NCBI GenBank assembly: GCA_022453515.1 | Contig: JAJNNY010000003.1 | Location: 868,001 to 932,000, forward strand | Length of the DNA stretch: 64,000 nt | Reading direction: 5' to 3' | DNA from: Astrocystis sublimbata | Taxonomy: Eukaryota; Ascomycota; Sordariomycetes; Xylariales; Xylariaceae | Part shown: positions 14,761 through 25,200 of the stretch, one piece after another | Numbering within the stretch: position 1 is the stretch's first letter | How the letters are laid out: each line of letters begins with the position of its first letter | Notes under the pieces: model-generated | The model's database searches: none | Told to the model about the DNA's origin: nothing | What the model saw: only the letters and a program-made list of their open reading frames with translations | Made by a program: the position numbers and the translations under genes

Positions 14761-17676
14761 ATGACGGGCCGACGCGATTTTTTATCGCAGCCCGCGCCCG
14801 AGAACTATGTCGCAGGCCTAGGACGTGGAGCTACCGGCTTCACGACACGGTCAGATCTTGGCCCAGCGCGTGAGGGCCCCTCTGAAGACCAGATCAAAGA
14901 GGCGCTCGCTAAGCGCGCAGCCCAGCTCGGCTTCAGCGATGCCGTCGCTGGTAAGAAGAAGGACCAGGAGGACGACGACGCCAACGACGAGCGCTACCAG
15001 GACCCGGATAACGAAGTAGGCCTCTTCGCCGGCGGCATATACGACAAGGACGATGACGAGGCCGACCAGATCTGGCGTGAGGTAGGAGAGAAGATGGATA
15101 AGCGCAATAAGAGAAAAAGGTTAGTACTCCTCACAATATCAACCCACCCATTTGCCCCCTCTCCTTCACTCCCAAATCAGTTCAGAGTTCATCTCGGAAA
15201 TCGTGGAGCAGATTACCGACCGTCATTTTCGATTAGGGAAGAACGCGAGCAAGCAGAACGCGAAGAGTACGAACGCAAAAACCCCAAGATTTCCCAGCTA
15301 TTTGCCGACCTGAAGCGGGGCCTCGGAAGTGTCACCGAGGAGGAGTGGGCTGCCTTGCCCGACGTTGGAGATCTTACCGGCAAAAACAAACGCGCCCGAC
15401 TGGCGAGACATCAACGCCACTATGCTGTGCCAGACAGCGTCCTCGCCGCGGCAAGTAGCATGGGTGAACTGGGGACCACTGTAGCCGATGACGGCAACGC
15501 GTCAGCCAGCGCATCGAAGAGCGGCAATGATGGGACCGTAACAGATTTCGCCAAGATTGGACAAGCAAGAGACAAAGTCCTGCAAGTGAGGCTTGACCAG
15601 GCCTCTAACAACGGCACTAGCACGACCTCAGGAAGTGCGACCAGCGTAGACCCGAAGGGGTACCTTACCAGTCTTGCGAAATCACAACTGCCCCAGGCCA
15701 CAGCCGAAGTTGGCGACATAAATCGAGTGCGAGAGCTACTTGGATCGGTCATCAAAACAAATCCGGACAATGGGCCCGGCTGGATCGCAGCGGCGCGTCT
15801 TGAGGAGGTCGCTGGCAAAATAGTGGCCGCGCGTAACGTCATAGCTCGTGGATGCGACCACTGCCCCAACAGCGAAGATGTATGGCTTGAGAATATCAGA
15901 CTGAACGACCAACGCAACGCCAGAATCATTGCTGCCAATGCAATCAAGAAGAACAACCGTTCAATAACACTGTGGGTCGAGGCCATGAAATTAGAAGATG
16001 ACGCACGATCCAAAAAGAAAGTAATAAGACATGCCTTGGACCATGTTCCGGAATCCGAGGCGTTATGGAAAGAAGCGGTCAACCTCGAAGAAAGCTCTGA
16101 GGACGCGAAGTTGCTCCTCGCGAAGGCTACAGAGCTGATTCCAGGGTCGGTCGATCTATGGCTGGCCCTCGCTCGCCTCGAGTCTCCAGAGAACGCGCAG
16201 AAAGTACTGAACAGAGCCCGCAAACATTGCCCGACATCTCACGAAATCTGGATTGCCGCTGCAAGATTACAAGAACAGTTAGGCCAAGGAGATAAGGTCA
16301 ATGTCATGAAGCGTGCGGTGCAGGTATTGGTCAAGGAATCAGCTATGCCCAAACGAGAAGATTGGATAACCGAGGCCGAGAAATGCGAAGAAGAACAAGC
16401 CTTGATTACCTGTGGCGCAATTATACGGGAAACTTTGGGCTACGGTCTCGACGAGGACGATGATCGAAAGGAAACTTGGTTAGCAGACGCCCGGGGGAGC
16501 ATCAATAGGGATAGGTGCGAAACGGCTCGGGCTATCTACGCATATGCTTTGCGCGTATTTCCCACTAGCAAAACGGTGTGGTCGGCCGCCGCCGACCTTG
16601 AGCGAAACTACGGCAAGGTAGAGGATCTTTGGCAAGTTCTCGAGAAGGCAGTCAACGCTGTTCCTCACAGCGAGGACTTGTGGATGATGCTTGCCAAGGA
16701 GAAGTGGAAAGCCGGAGAGGTCAACAGTGCGCGCAAGGTCCTTGGCCGAGCTTTTAAACAGAACCCGAACAACGAGGACATCTGGCTAGCAGCCGTCAAG
16801 CTGGAGGCAGAGAATGCCCAGACAGAGCAGGCCCGTGGATTGCTGAAGCAAGCTCGACAGGAGGCACCTACCGATCGCGTGTGGATGAAGAGCGCGGCCT
16901 TCGAAAGGCAGCTCACCAACCTCGACGAGGCGCTCGATCTCGTCCAGCAAGCTCTGAATCTCTTCCCGGCTTACGCCAAGCTGTGGATGATGAAGGGCCA
17001 GCTTTACGAAGACCTAAGCAAGAAGCCACAGGCCCGGGAGGCGTACGCAACGGGTGTCAAAGCTGTGCCGAGCTCTGTTCCTCTCTGGCTACTTTACGCC
17101 CGTCTGGAGGAGTCGATGGGACTTCTTCCCAAGGCGCGCTCGGTGCTCGACCGTGCTCGCCTCGCAGTTCCCAAGTCTCCCGAGCTGTGGTGCGAGGCTG
17201 TGCGCTTGGAGCTGCGTGCCGGCGACGTCAAGCAGGCCGAGTCGCTGATGGAGCGCGCTCGCCGCGACGTGCCCAAGACCAAGCAAGGGCTCCTCTGGGC
17301 AGAGAAGATCTGGCACCTAACGGAGCCCAGGCAGCGCAAGTCGCGCGCCATCGATGCCGTTAAGGAGGCTGATAACGACCCAGTGCTCCTTCCGGCCGTG
17401 GCCCGCATTTTCTGGGCCGAACGCCGCCTCGATAAGGCGCAGGTCTGGTTCGAGCGCGCCCTCGTGCGCGACTCTGACCTCGGCGATAGCTGGGCCTGGT
17501 ACTACAAATTCCTTGTCGAGCACGGCACCCCCGACAAGAGGGACGATGTCATCAAGAAGTGTGTCGCTAGCGAGCCCAGACATGGTGAGGTCTGGCAACG
17601 CGTCGCCAAGGACCCCAAGAATGCTCGGAAGAGCATCGAGGAGATTCTCAAGATCGTCGCTACTGAGGTGCATTGA
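14761..17676 (+). CDS. PRP6: Prp6/Prp1-type pre-mRNA splicing factor of the U4/U6.U5 tri-snRNP
   Basis: This protein bridges U5 and U4/U6 snRNPs and is required for spliceosome assembly. The open frame runs 971 codons, but it contains a GT..AG intron at 15120-15236 (117 bases, 39 codons, no stop). Removing it restores the family's continuous basic helix (MDKRNKRKR then EEREQAEREEYERKNPKI) and gives 932 residues. The N-terminal PRP1 domain is evident (GRRDFLSQPAPENYVAGLGR, then RYQDPDNEVGLFAGG). From about residue 240 to the end lie tandem HAT/TPR helical repeats of about 34 residues with the recurrent LW..A..LE pattern (for example VDLWLALARLE, PELWCEAVRLE). The start at 14761 is fixed by the conserved MTGRRDFL. 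Intron retention would keep the frame. Confidence 0.94.
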   Translation: MTGRRDFLSQPAPENYVAGLGRGATGFTTRSDLGPAREGPSEDQIKEALAKRAAQLGFSDAVAGKKKDQEDDDANDERYQDPDNEVGLFAGGIYDKDDDEADQIWREVGEKMDKRNKRKRLVLLTISTHPFAPSPSLPNQFRVHLGNRGADYRPSFSIREEREQAEREEYERKNPKISQLFADLKRGLGSVTEEEWAALPDVGDLTGKNKRARLARHQRHYAVPDSVLAAASSMGELGTTVADDGNASASASKSGNDGTVTDFAKIGQARDKVLQVRLDQASNNGTSTTSGSATSVDPKGYLTSLAKSQLPQATAEVGDINRVRELLGSVIKTNPDNGPGWIAAARLEEVAGKIVAARNVIARGCDHCPNSEDVWLENIRLNDQRNARIIAANAIKKNNRSITLWVEAMKLEDDARSKKKVIRHALDHVPESEALWKEAVNLEESSEDAKLLLAKATELIPGSVDLWLALARLESPENAQKVLNRARKHCPTSHEIWIAAARLQEQLGQGDKVNVMKRAVQVLVKESAMPKREDWITEAEKCEEEQALITCGAIIRETLGYGLDEDDDRKETWLADARGSINRDRCETARAIYAYALRVFPTSKTVWSAAADLERNYGKVEDLWQVLEKAVNAVPHSEDLWMMLAKEKWKAGEVNSARKVLGRAFKQNPNNEDIWLAAVKLEAENAQTEQARGLLKQARQEAPTDRVWMKSAAFERQLTNLDEALDLVQQALNLFPAYAKLWMMKGQLYEDLSKKPQAREAYATGVKAVPSSVPLWLLYARLEESMGLLPKARSVLDRARLAVPKSPELWCEAVRLELRAGDVKQAESLMERARRDVPKTKQGLLWAEKIWHLTEPRQRKSRAIDAVKEADNDPVLLPAVARIFWAERRLDKAQVWFERALVRDSDLGDSWAWYYKFLVEHGTPDKRDDVIKKCVASEPRHGEVWQRVAKDPKNARKSIEEILKIVATEVH

Positions 17677-18624
17677 GGTGGTACGGTGGCATCGCCACCT
17701 ACGTACTTTATACAAAACAATTTATGCCTGCCACGCGACAGACGTACGGGTCGGTCAGCGCCAGCGGGGGGACTTTGCAGATTATCATGTGCGACAGATC
17801 TATTCCTATATACATGTATGTTTACCAAGGATTAGCATTGCCTGGGGGTAGTAATGGGCTTAAACATCGGGCTAGATAACGAGTATAAATCGAAGCTAAT
17901 GCGTCCCATTCACGTTCACTGATCATTACTGCTCAGATGGTCTTCAGTTTCTAGCATATGAATAATCGTCATAGATTCTCGTACATAAAGACGTGCTCTC
18001 TAGCTCGACCCATACACATGATTCGGAATTCAATTTCTAATATTCTCTGAATTGTATTTCAGTCGTTGGGTATCTGGTTGGTTTCATTCATAGGAAGGTC
18101 AAGTCGCCCGACACTTCCTTCCACATTCTAAACGACATGTTCCCGAGAAGAAAGCAGCAAAAGGAGACTGTTTGTCTTTATTTTCCATCTTCGAAAGAAA
18201 CCAAATGCCAAACCTGAAACAAGGTAGATGGGGGCAAAGCTGGAAAGGGAAGGGACATGAAAACCAGAAACTAAAAATGAACAGTAGGCGGCGCGTAGAC
18301 CGCCTACATAGTGTGTTGTCATTTTGAAATCCATCCTGTGCCTTAGCAGTGAAGCTCGCATATTGTAAAAATAATAACGCCGTGGCTATGTACCTATCTT
18401 GAGTCATGATAAACCAGTCTTTTCCGCGCGCCGAGCAAATATAGCAGGTTTCAAAAGCAAATAAATCGGCAGGCTCGGCAACTGCTCCACGATTTGCAGG
18501 CAAAAGGGCTTGGTGAGCGGCTGTGGGCGCAGAGTCGAATCCAACGCCAGATGCTCCGCGCATGCAATGACATGGTCGCTAATATACAGAATCATATCGT
18601 AGGCACAAAAGAAAACCGGTAGGG
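17677..18624. other. Convergent intergenic region
   Basis: Separates the 3' ends of PRP6 and the Vac7-like gene. Nothing beyond untranslated sequence is apparent. Confidence 0.5.
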
Positions 18625-21432
18625 CTAGGCTGCCCCAGCTGTAGATGAGTCAGAAATTGACACCTCTGGTTCGGTAGGCTGGATTCTTGGGTTATTTGCA
18701 GCGTTTGGTTTGACAAGAGTCTTGCCAGAAATCGACACCTTTCGAATCTTTTGACTCAGAGGCAGAGTGTACTTGAGAACACCTTTGATGACCAAGGTGA
18801 ACTCGTCCGAGATGATCCGTTCCCATCGTTCGGTGCCGCTCTCGGTTGTATTACCTGGCTGAGCAAGTCGGAGCTCGCCAGTCGATGTGGTAGACCCACG
18901 CTGGAAAAACGACCCTTCGTATGTGAGAGGATTTGTAATTACGTGGACGTTGCCCAGCCGCATGTTAGGCGAAGGGGCATCGTCATCAGGGTCATCGAAA
19001 TCAGGGGGGTCATCGGGAGGGTCATCAAGGATCGTGAAGTCGTCGTCATGAGGACGACGCCACCATTCGGAATCATTACCAGCGTGTCGCGACTTGGCAA
19101 ACACCTCGATATCCGCGGAATCGATCATCACTACGACAACGTTCGGGTTGTGTGCTTGCACGGTAAGATCGAATATGAGCTCCTGCTCACTGACAATAAC
19201 AGTGCCAATGTTCAGCAGCTCGACATCAGTAAGTGGTTGGGAGGTTGCAAACATGAAACCAATGCCGCCAGTGACAACAAGCAACAGCATAACCGTAAGG
19301 ACAAGACAGCTCGCAAAGCGATTGAGGAATGAAGGATTCCGATGATACGTCTGAGCTTCAATGTTCCGTAATGGCATATTCCGTCTATTTCGGCCGGACC
19401 GGGCGGTCCGCACCGTACCACTTTGTAGAAGAGGAGTTCGCTCATCGTCCGCGCCAGGCGTCGTATCGCTCATATCGTAGCCATGAGATAAGGCGAGTTG
19501 TCGTTTACCGCTCAATGGCCAAACTGCATTGGGGTTAAATCGTGGGCTAGGCGGGTTGGACGGCTGTCTAAGATTGCTGCCAGAAAGCTTCGACCGGGTA
19601 GCATTTGGAAATGGAGATTCGTTGTCAAAGAGCGAGAGGTGATTGCTGCCGTTGTTCCTACCCCAGCGGCCTTGGTGATGGTGGTGATGTCGCGCTGTGC
19701 CTCTTGCGGAGCCCGCATTGCTTCGACCTGTGCCTCGTCCGTCGTCATCACCTTGGACACTCTCGTTGCCGTTGCCAGCATAAGTGTTTACAAACTTCAT
19801 GCTCTTTTTCACGGGATTATGAGTGGTGCCATCCAGAACAGCATGAATGGAACGCATTCCGTTACGGTCTACTTGGCTGGCCATAGATGCCGCGCTCGGT
19901 GTGCGCGAATGGTAACGGCGGGGTCGTTCAGCATCCGGGGGGTTGGAGTCGTAAACAAAGGTTTCGTCCGAATCGGAAGAATTGGCCTCTTCCACTGCAC
20001 TAGCCACCTTGGCCTCAAATATATCTGCTTTTGAGGACGCTGGGCGAGGGCCTCGAGTTAGCAAACTAGTCACGTGAGAGGTAATACTGGGTGTCCGTCC
20101 TGGTGCTGATCGCTTGACCCGCTTCCCAGGGCTGACCGTTGCTTCATCGCACCACGATCCTTGACCGCGGAGTTTCGGGGGCGAACGGCAAGACGAGGAG
20201 ATCGTTCTTGTCGAACAACTATGCCGAAGCTTTGGTGTCGGGATTCCGTGTGGTAGCTCACCATTACCGGAAGCAACAGACGCGGTCTTCCTGCTGTGCT
20301 TTTTCTTTTCCTTCTTCGGTTTGATTGTTTCGTTACTTGGGCGTGTTCTCAGGCTGCCGCTGACTCTTTGACCGCCTGCGCTGGGAATCAACGACAATTG
20401 CGGCATGTCCTTGACTTCTTCAGTTTCGACCGTCATATTCCTAGAAGAGCTTTCGCCTGAAGCCTGGCCCCTACCACCAAACTTCAAAGTGGAACTAGAC
20501 TGCCTGTTCTGTAGGAGTGGTGGTGGGGCAGCGGCGCTAGATCGTCTTGTATTCGTCTTGACGCTGCCGCTGTCACTTCCACTCTCGCTGGTAGCAGCAT
20601 TTGAGCTTGACTTGAAGCTAGCAGCGATCGCGTCGGAGGGTTTAGTCTGCGTAGTGCTTTGCGTCGTTGATGTCTCTTCAAGCTTCTTGATTGCGGCGTC
20701 TATGCCTGGCCGAGGTGTATTTGGCTGGCTGACCTCTTCCACAGTCTCGAGTGTGGAGGAACCGTTACTCGGTCCCCGAACGGGTGTCTTCATACCGGAG
20801 GACAATTGAGACTCTTCGGTCTCGGCGTCAGATGCAGACTGTGAACTCGGTTCTACGTGGGGTGAAGGGGTAGCCCGCTGAACGTTGATAAGTGGTGGAA
20901 TTTCAGGTTCGCTTCTACGGGCAGATGAGGTAGCCGTCGGCCTGACAAAATTAGGAGGGGGGGATTTCAGTCGTGGTGAAATTGGCCACCGAGGGGAATC
21001 TTTTGACGTCTCCTGGTTTGTGCCCGGCGACTTGCGTGGAACTGGCGCTCGCAGGATGGTGTCAGGACCGGACGGGTGTGGTGGCAAGCTAGGGATTGAG
21101 GTCGAAGACAATTGTCGTGGAATCGTAGATGGCGGGACGTTTGATCTTGTTCTCGATGGACTAAAGTCATGAGCACTGTTCTTACGCGACTGCACTGGGG
21201 ACGTTGATGTGGATGCAGGTGCACGGCTTATTCTCCCAACAGCCTTGGCGAGTCTCGCGGGCGAGGGATCTCGAGACTGGGCTGGCGAAGCTGTCAAGGA
21301 CGTCGAAGCAGATGTCCATTTGGAAGGCTGAGTATCGAGATTAGCGCTTGATGGCACCGAGGTGTCGTTGTCGACAGAATTTAAGCTCGAGATGCTGGCA
21401 TCCAGGCCAGCAGGCTGACTAGCACTCGCCAT
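18625..21432 (-). CDS. Vac7-like vacuolar segregation protein (regulator of the Fab1 PI3P 5-kinase)
   Basis: Single exon, 935 residues. The first 680 residues are Ser/Thr/Pro-rich low complexity with short basic patches (for example KPKKEKKKHSRK) and probably disordered. One transmembrane segment lies at about 706-728 (FASCLVLTVMLLLVVTGG), followed by a folded domain of about 207 residues opening with TSQPLTDVELLNIGTVIVSEQELIFDL and containing a very acidic DDPPDDPPDFDDPDDD loop. That architecture, with a long disordered cytosolic N-terminus, one membrane span and a LEA-like lumenal domain, is that of fungal Vac7. Vac7 sits in the vacuolar membrane and activates Fab1 to raise PI(3,5)P2 during osmotic stress. 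The function is taken from the yeast family. The start at 21432 is the only suitable ATG. Confidence 0.85.
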   Translation of the reverse strand: MASASQPAGLDASISSLNSVDNDTSVPSSANLDTQPSKWTSASTSLTASPAQSRDPSPARLAKAVGRISRAPASTSTSPVQSRKNSAHDFSPSRTRSNVPPSTIPRQLSSTSIPSLPPHPSGPDTILRAPVPRKSPGTNQETSKDSPRWPISPRLKSPPPNFVRPTATSSARRSEPEIPPLINVQRATPSPHVEPSSQSASDAETEESQLSSGMKTPVRGPSNGSSTLETVEEVSQPNTPRPGIDAAIKKLEETSTTQSTTQTKPSDAIAASFKSSSNAATSESGSDSGSVKTNTRRSSAAAPPPLLQNRQSSSTLKFGGRGQASGESSSRNMTVETEEVKDMPQLSLIPSAGGQRVSGSLRTRPSNETIKPKKEKKKHSRKTASVASGNGELPHGIPTPKLRHSCSTRTISSSCRSPPKLRGQGSWCDEATVSPGKRVKRSAPGRTPSITSHVTSLLTRGPRPASSKADIFEAKVASAVEEANSSDSDETFVYDSNPPDAERPRRYHSRTPSAASMASQVDRNGMRSIHAVLDGTTHNPVKKSMKFVNTYAGNGNESVQGDDDGRGTGRSNAGSARGTARHHHHHQGRWGRNNGSNHLSLFDNESPFPNATRSKLSGSNLRQPSNPPSPRFNPNAVWPLSGKRQLALSHGYDMSDTTPGADDERTPLLQSGTVRTARSGRNRRNMPLRNIEAQTYHRNPSFLNRFASCLVLTVMLLLVVTGGIGFMFATSQPLTDVELLNIGTVIVSEQELIFDLTVQAHNPNVVVVMIDSADIEVFAKSRHAGNDSEWWRRPHDDDFTILDDPPDDPPDFDDPDDDAPSPNMRLGNVHVITNPLTYEGSFFQRGSTTSTGELRLAQPGNTTESGTERWERIISDEFTLVIKGVLKYTLPLSQKIRKVSISGKTLVKPNAANNPRIQPTEPEVSISDSSTAGAA

Positions 21433-22223
21433 GGTGCCCGACTGGTCAGGTTGAGGTCTGCTAGTCGCCGGTTCCCGTTCTCGAGGAGGACTTGTACAAG
21501 GGATGGGACCACGTCTTCAAGGGAGCTTGATGACGCCACCCATCCATAGATCGGATCTAGCTCGAACAAATGACAGGTGTGTGCGCTCGTCAAAATGGAC
21601 CATCGTAGGACGCAACCAAACACGGTGACGAAGCGGACATGCGACTGGGCGGACGCAGCAGCCTGAGCTCTACACTCCAGCACAAGTGACCCTCAGTGTC
21701 TTGTCTGGACTGGACGAAGCCGAGTATGGTGGGCACTGCTTGTCTGTTGCACGCCTTTGTCGGGGCCGTGATCGATTCGTTCGTGGGTGTCTCAGGGTGT
21801 GTTGAGACAGCACACCTCACTGGTGAAGGATTCTGGGTGGACTAGATGGTCACCATCGGTTGTCAAGATGTGGTTCGCTGTATTCGGCTGCTGGGTCGCA
21901 GAGGGGACAATCTGTAAAGGCGAGATGGATCGCGGTGTAATCCGGGGAAGCAGCGCTCGAATAACACAATGCGTCGCAGTCGTAAGTCGTGACAGTGGCG
22001 GCACAGGCTGGCGAAAGCAGGAAAGCCGTTGGCCTAACGTCAATTGTCGAGGGAATTCGAACAGCCGATAGCGGGCAAGACCAGCCGAGTGCCCGTCGTC
22101 CAGGGCCAGAAGGATTTTGCTCGTTATTGTTATTCGTTGCTGTCGAGCCGGGTCGTAGGAGGGAGATGTGAGTCGTTACAGCGGGCGGTCCCGACAGGGT
22201 GTGCGCATGCAGATGTGCTAGAC

Positions 22224-22287
22224 AGTATGTAGTATGTAGTATGCAGCAGTATGCGGTATGTAGCCTGCAGTATGTAGTCCGTAGTCT
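22224..22287. repeat. Degenerate AGTATGT tandem repeat
   Basis: About eight imperfect units based on AGTATGT/AGTATGC follow one another upstream of the Vac7-like gene. The pattern is direct and simple; no function is implied. Confidence 0.75.
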
Positions 22288-25200
22288 CTTGTTGAGGATG
22301 TAGGTATACAGTTCTGGCGTCGAGTTGGTGTGATGGGAAGTGTTGGTGTTGGTGTTTCGTCAAAGATCGAAACATCTGACCCGACCAGGGAATTTAGTTC
22401 GGTTGTTCCTGTTCCAAGAACGGCAGGAGACGTGAAATGGGCTAAGTGAGTGTGTATCCGTAAGTAAGTTGATTGAGTGATACAGCCTGGAGTAGTACTC
22501 GTACTCAGCCCGAACTTCAGTAAAGGTACCTGAGGAGGTACTTAGGTACCGTACCTATTTCGCTCTTCGGGCTATTTGGGGGGACAACAGCAGCAACGAC
22601 AGGGATGAGACAGGGGCCGATGGGGCTAGATTTTATTCTTAGCTCTTGCTGTTCGGCTTAGGCCTTGCCCGGACTTATGGCAGCCACAATGCGCTAAGGG
22701 AGAGCCCTCTTTGGAGTTGAAAGGGAGACGACATACTACTACGCCTTTTGGATTAGCGCAGTTTTCAGCGAGAAGGAGTGACCACGGACCACGAACGATT
22801 GAGACAGAGAACAAGGGCTCGAGTCCGGCGGGGCAAATGTTCCTGTAGGTACTTACCTTAAGTACTGCTTACCTACAGGGAGGTACTTTACACGTAGTTG
22901 CGAGAATTCATTATGCCCTACAGCACTTCGTACCCAATTACGTCTAATTATGCGCTGTAAAAGACCTGAACAGCAGTACTCTTACCTACCTATACTTGCC
23001 CTTGAAAGAGACAGGTATCGGAAACAGCGCCCGTAGGCTTTGGCAGCTGGGGGTCCAGTGTTTCATATCGATCCGCTCAGGCAGGTACAGTAGGCACGGC
23101 ATCTTCGGGCTGCCAACCGTCAGCTAGGTACCTACGGAGTACCCCTACCTTCCAAGGGAGAATCAATGCGATACTGGAGTGCTCCGGTACCTGGTCATTC
23201 AATATGCGGGTTTGTTTCTGCCTGCCAGGTGCTTGGGGAATGTTACTCGTTACTGCTACAGCATGCTTCACGTAACCGTGGTGCTGTGATCCCGAGAGAT
23301 TAGCACAAATAATTACCAAAGAGATCTAGTATGTTTGGTGCCAGGGGAAATGTGCCGTAACACCTGTCGTCATGCTAGGGCCGCAAATTTTCGGTCAATT
23401 TCAAGGCCATGACGCTGATCTGGGGATGTTGCTGCTGTGACTGGGACGTTGAGACCTTTGCGACGGCGCGCTGCGTGATTGGTCTGGAACGTCGTGTCTT
23501 GCGACAGTAGAGACACGCTAATATCAGCCACACCCTCACAACGCAACGTTTCTCACTGGAATTCCAGGTGGTTTGTACTCGGTCTTGTACCCCCTTCTCG
23601 TCTTGGATAGTTGGACTTTACAGGACAGCTACCTAGCAATGCGTTTAGCTGGACGAAACCAGCCACAGTGCCTCGGCCATGATGTTGTTGTCACAGAGAT
23701 CGTCCATGCAAGATGGTCGACGGTACCTAGAAGGTAAGTACCTACCTACATGATGTATGTATGCAACGGGCCGGCGACAGGCATCCAAGCCCGGTACGGG
23801 ACGCTGAGTTGATGCAACCCAGAAGCAACAAAACCGTTTGGTACGGTACTCCGACTTGAGCAAGATTGAGCCGATCGTTTGCTCTTTATCAGCAGCGCAT
23901 GCGGCATCACTCTTGTCGTTAATCAACAAATTTACCTCAGTCATCAAGATACTGCCCCATCTTTTCAAAACTCTCAGGTACAGGATTTCATCACATCAAG
24001 CCTCCAAGCAAAACCTTGAAAATCCATGGAGAAAAGCAAAGCAAGCGGTCAGCGGAGTAACGGAGCCGAGGATTTAGGCACGTATTATACGTATGCTCTA
24101 CTCGTAATTGGCCCTTGTGGCCGCCGGCCGTGTGGTACACACAAATGTATTTGCTTGTCGTCATGCTCTAACCCAAGCAAGATATTTGCTTGTACACATG
24201 GATAGGTGCGGCATAATCCTCTCTACCTAACTCACCTGAGTTGTCCCGGCCAACTACCAGTCCTGACTAAGGTAGGTACTGGCTCACTAGACAGCAAGTC
24301 GCGCCAGCCGGAGGGTTTACTCCACTTCCCGGCCGCTTGGGTCGTCTCTAGTGGGCGAATAATGAGAATCTTGATGGGGACGGGAACACTGAGGAACCCA
24401 TGCTCGCCAGCCATCACTCCAAACATTAACCCTAATGTGTTTTGTCCACAGGCAGACGGGAACGTGGCTTGTGAGGAACAGATTTGCCCGAGGAATTCCG
24501 GACCGAAAGGGCAACAATCGAGGCCGCTTCCTACCTAAGCATCTACATAGTAGGTAGGGAGGCTTACACATCTGAAAACCTCGAACCACCAGAGTCTCCC
24601 CAACGTGCTAGGCCAGCTAGGGCCACGATGGAAGGCCAAAAGGAAGCGCACGGAAGAAGTGGCACCCCATAGGGATCCCGCTCCTTATTCTCACACATTT
24701 TAGATAGCCGAGAAGTAAGGCACAGCGGTGATGTCGGAGTCAGCGTGTCATGATTCTGTCATAGCAACTTATAAATCAATAAGCGAGCAACGACCAGGAG
24801 CCAACCCTCCCCAGGCAGCCCTACCCGGGCATCCATTGAGCAGCCGTGCGCATTTCTGGAGGGGGGAGGTGAATGAGGTGAGATGGGTAGGGTAGGAATA
24901 AGTATATACGTACCATGGTCCCCGGCAGATCTTGGGCCTCTCAGAGATCGACATGTGTACAGCAAGCCACGCGAGAGCACGATTGGCACTCTCGTTACTA
25001 ATAATAAATGAAATCGAAAAACGTGACTCTTCAGCATGAACTTGCTAGTCACTGTTACCATTATAACGCATCAACTACGTTGGACGTCCCAAACAAAGCA
25101 TGACTGTGGTGTAGCCTACATACACATGTAGGCGCACTGGAACACTTCTCATTTGTTTACTTTCAAGGATTACAGGTTGTACAGCCCGTGATGATGGGTA

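Noticed and set aside
15420..16223. A 267-codon minus-strand open frame
   Set aside because: Antisense shadow of the PRP6 HAT repeats; Ser/Leu-rich with no recognisable content.
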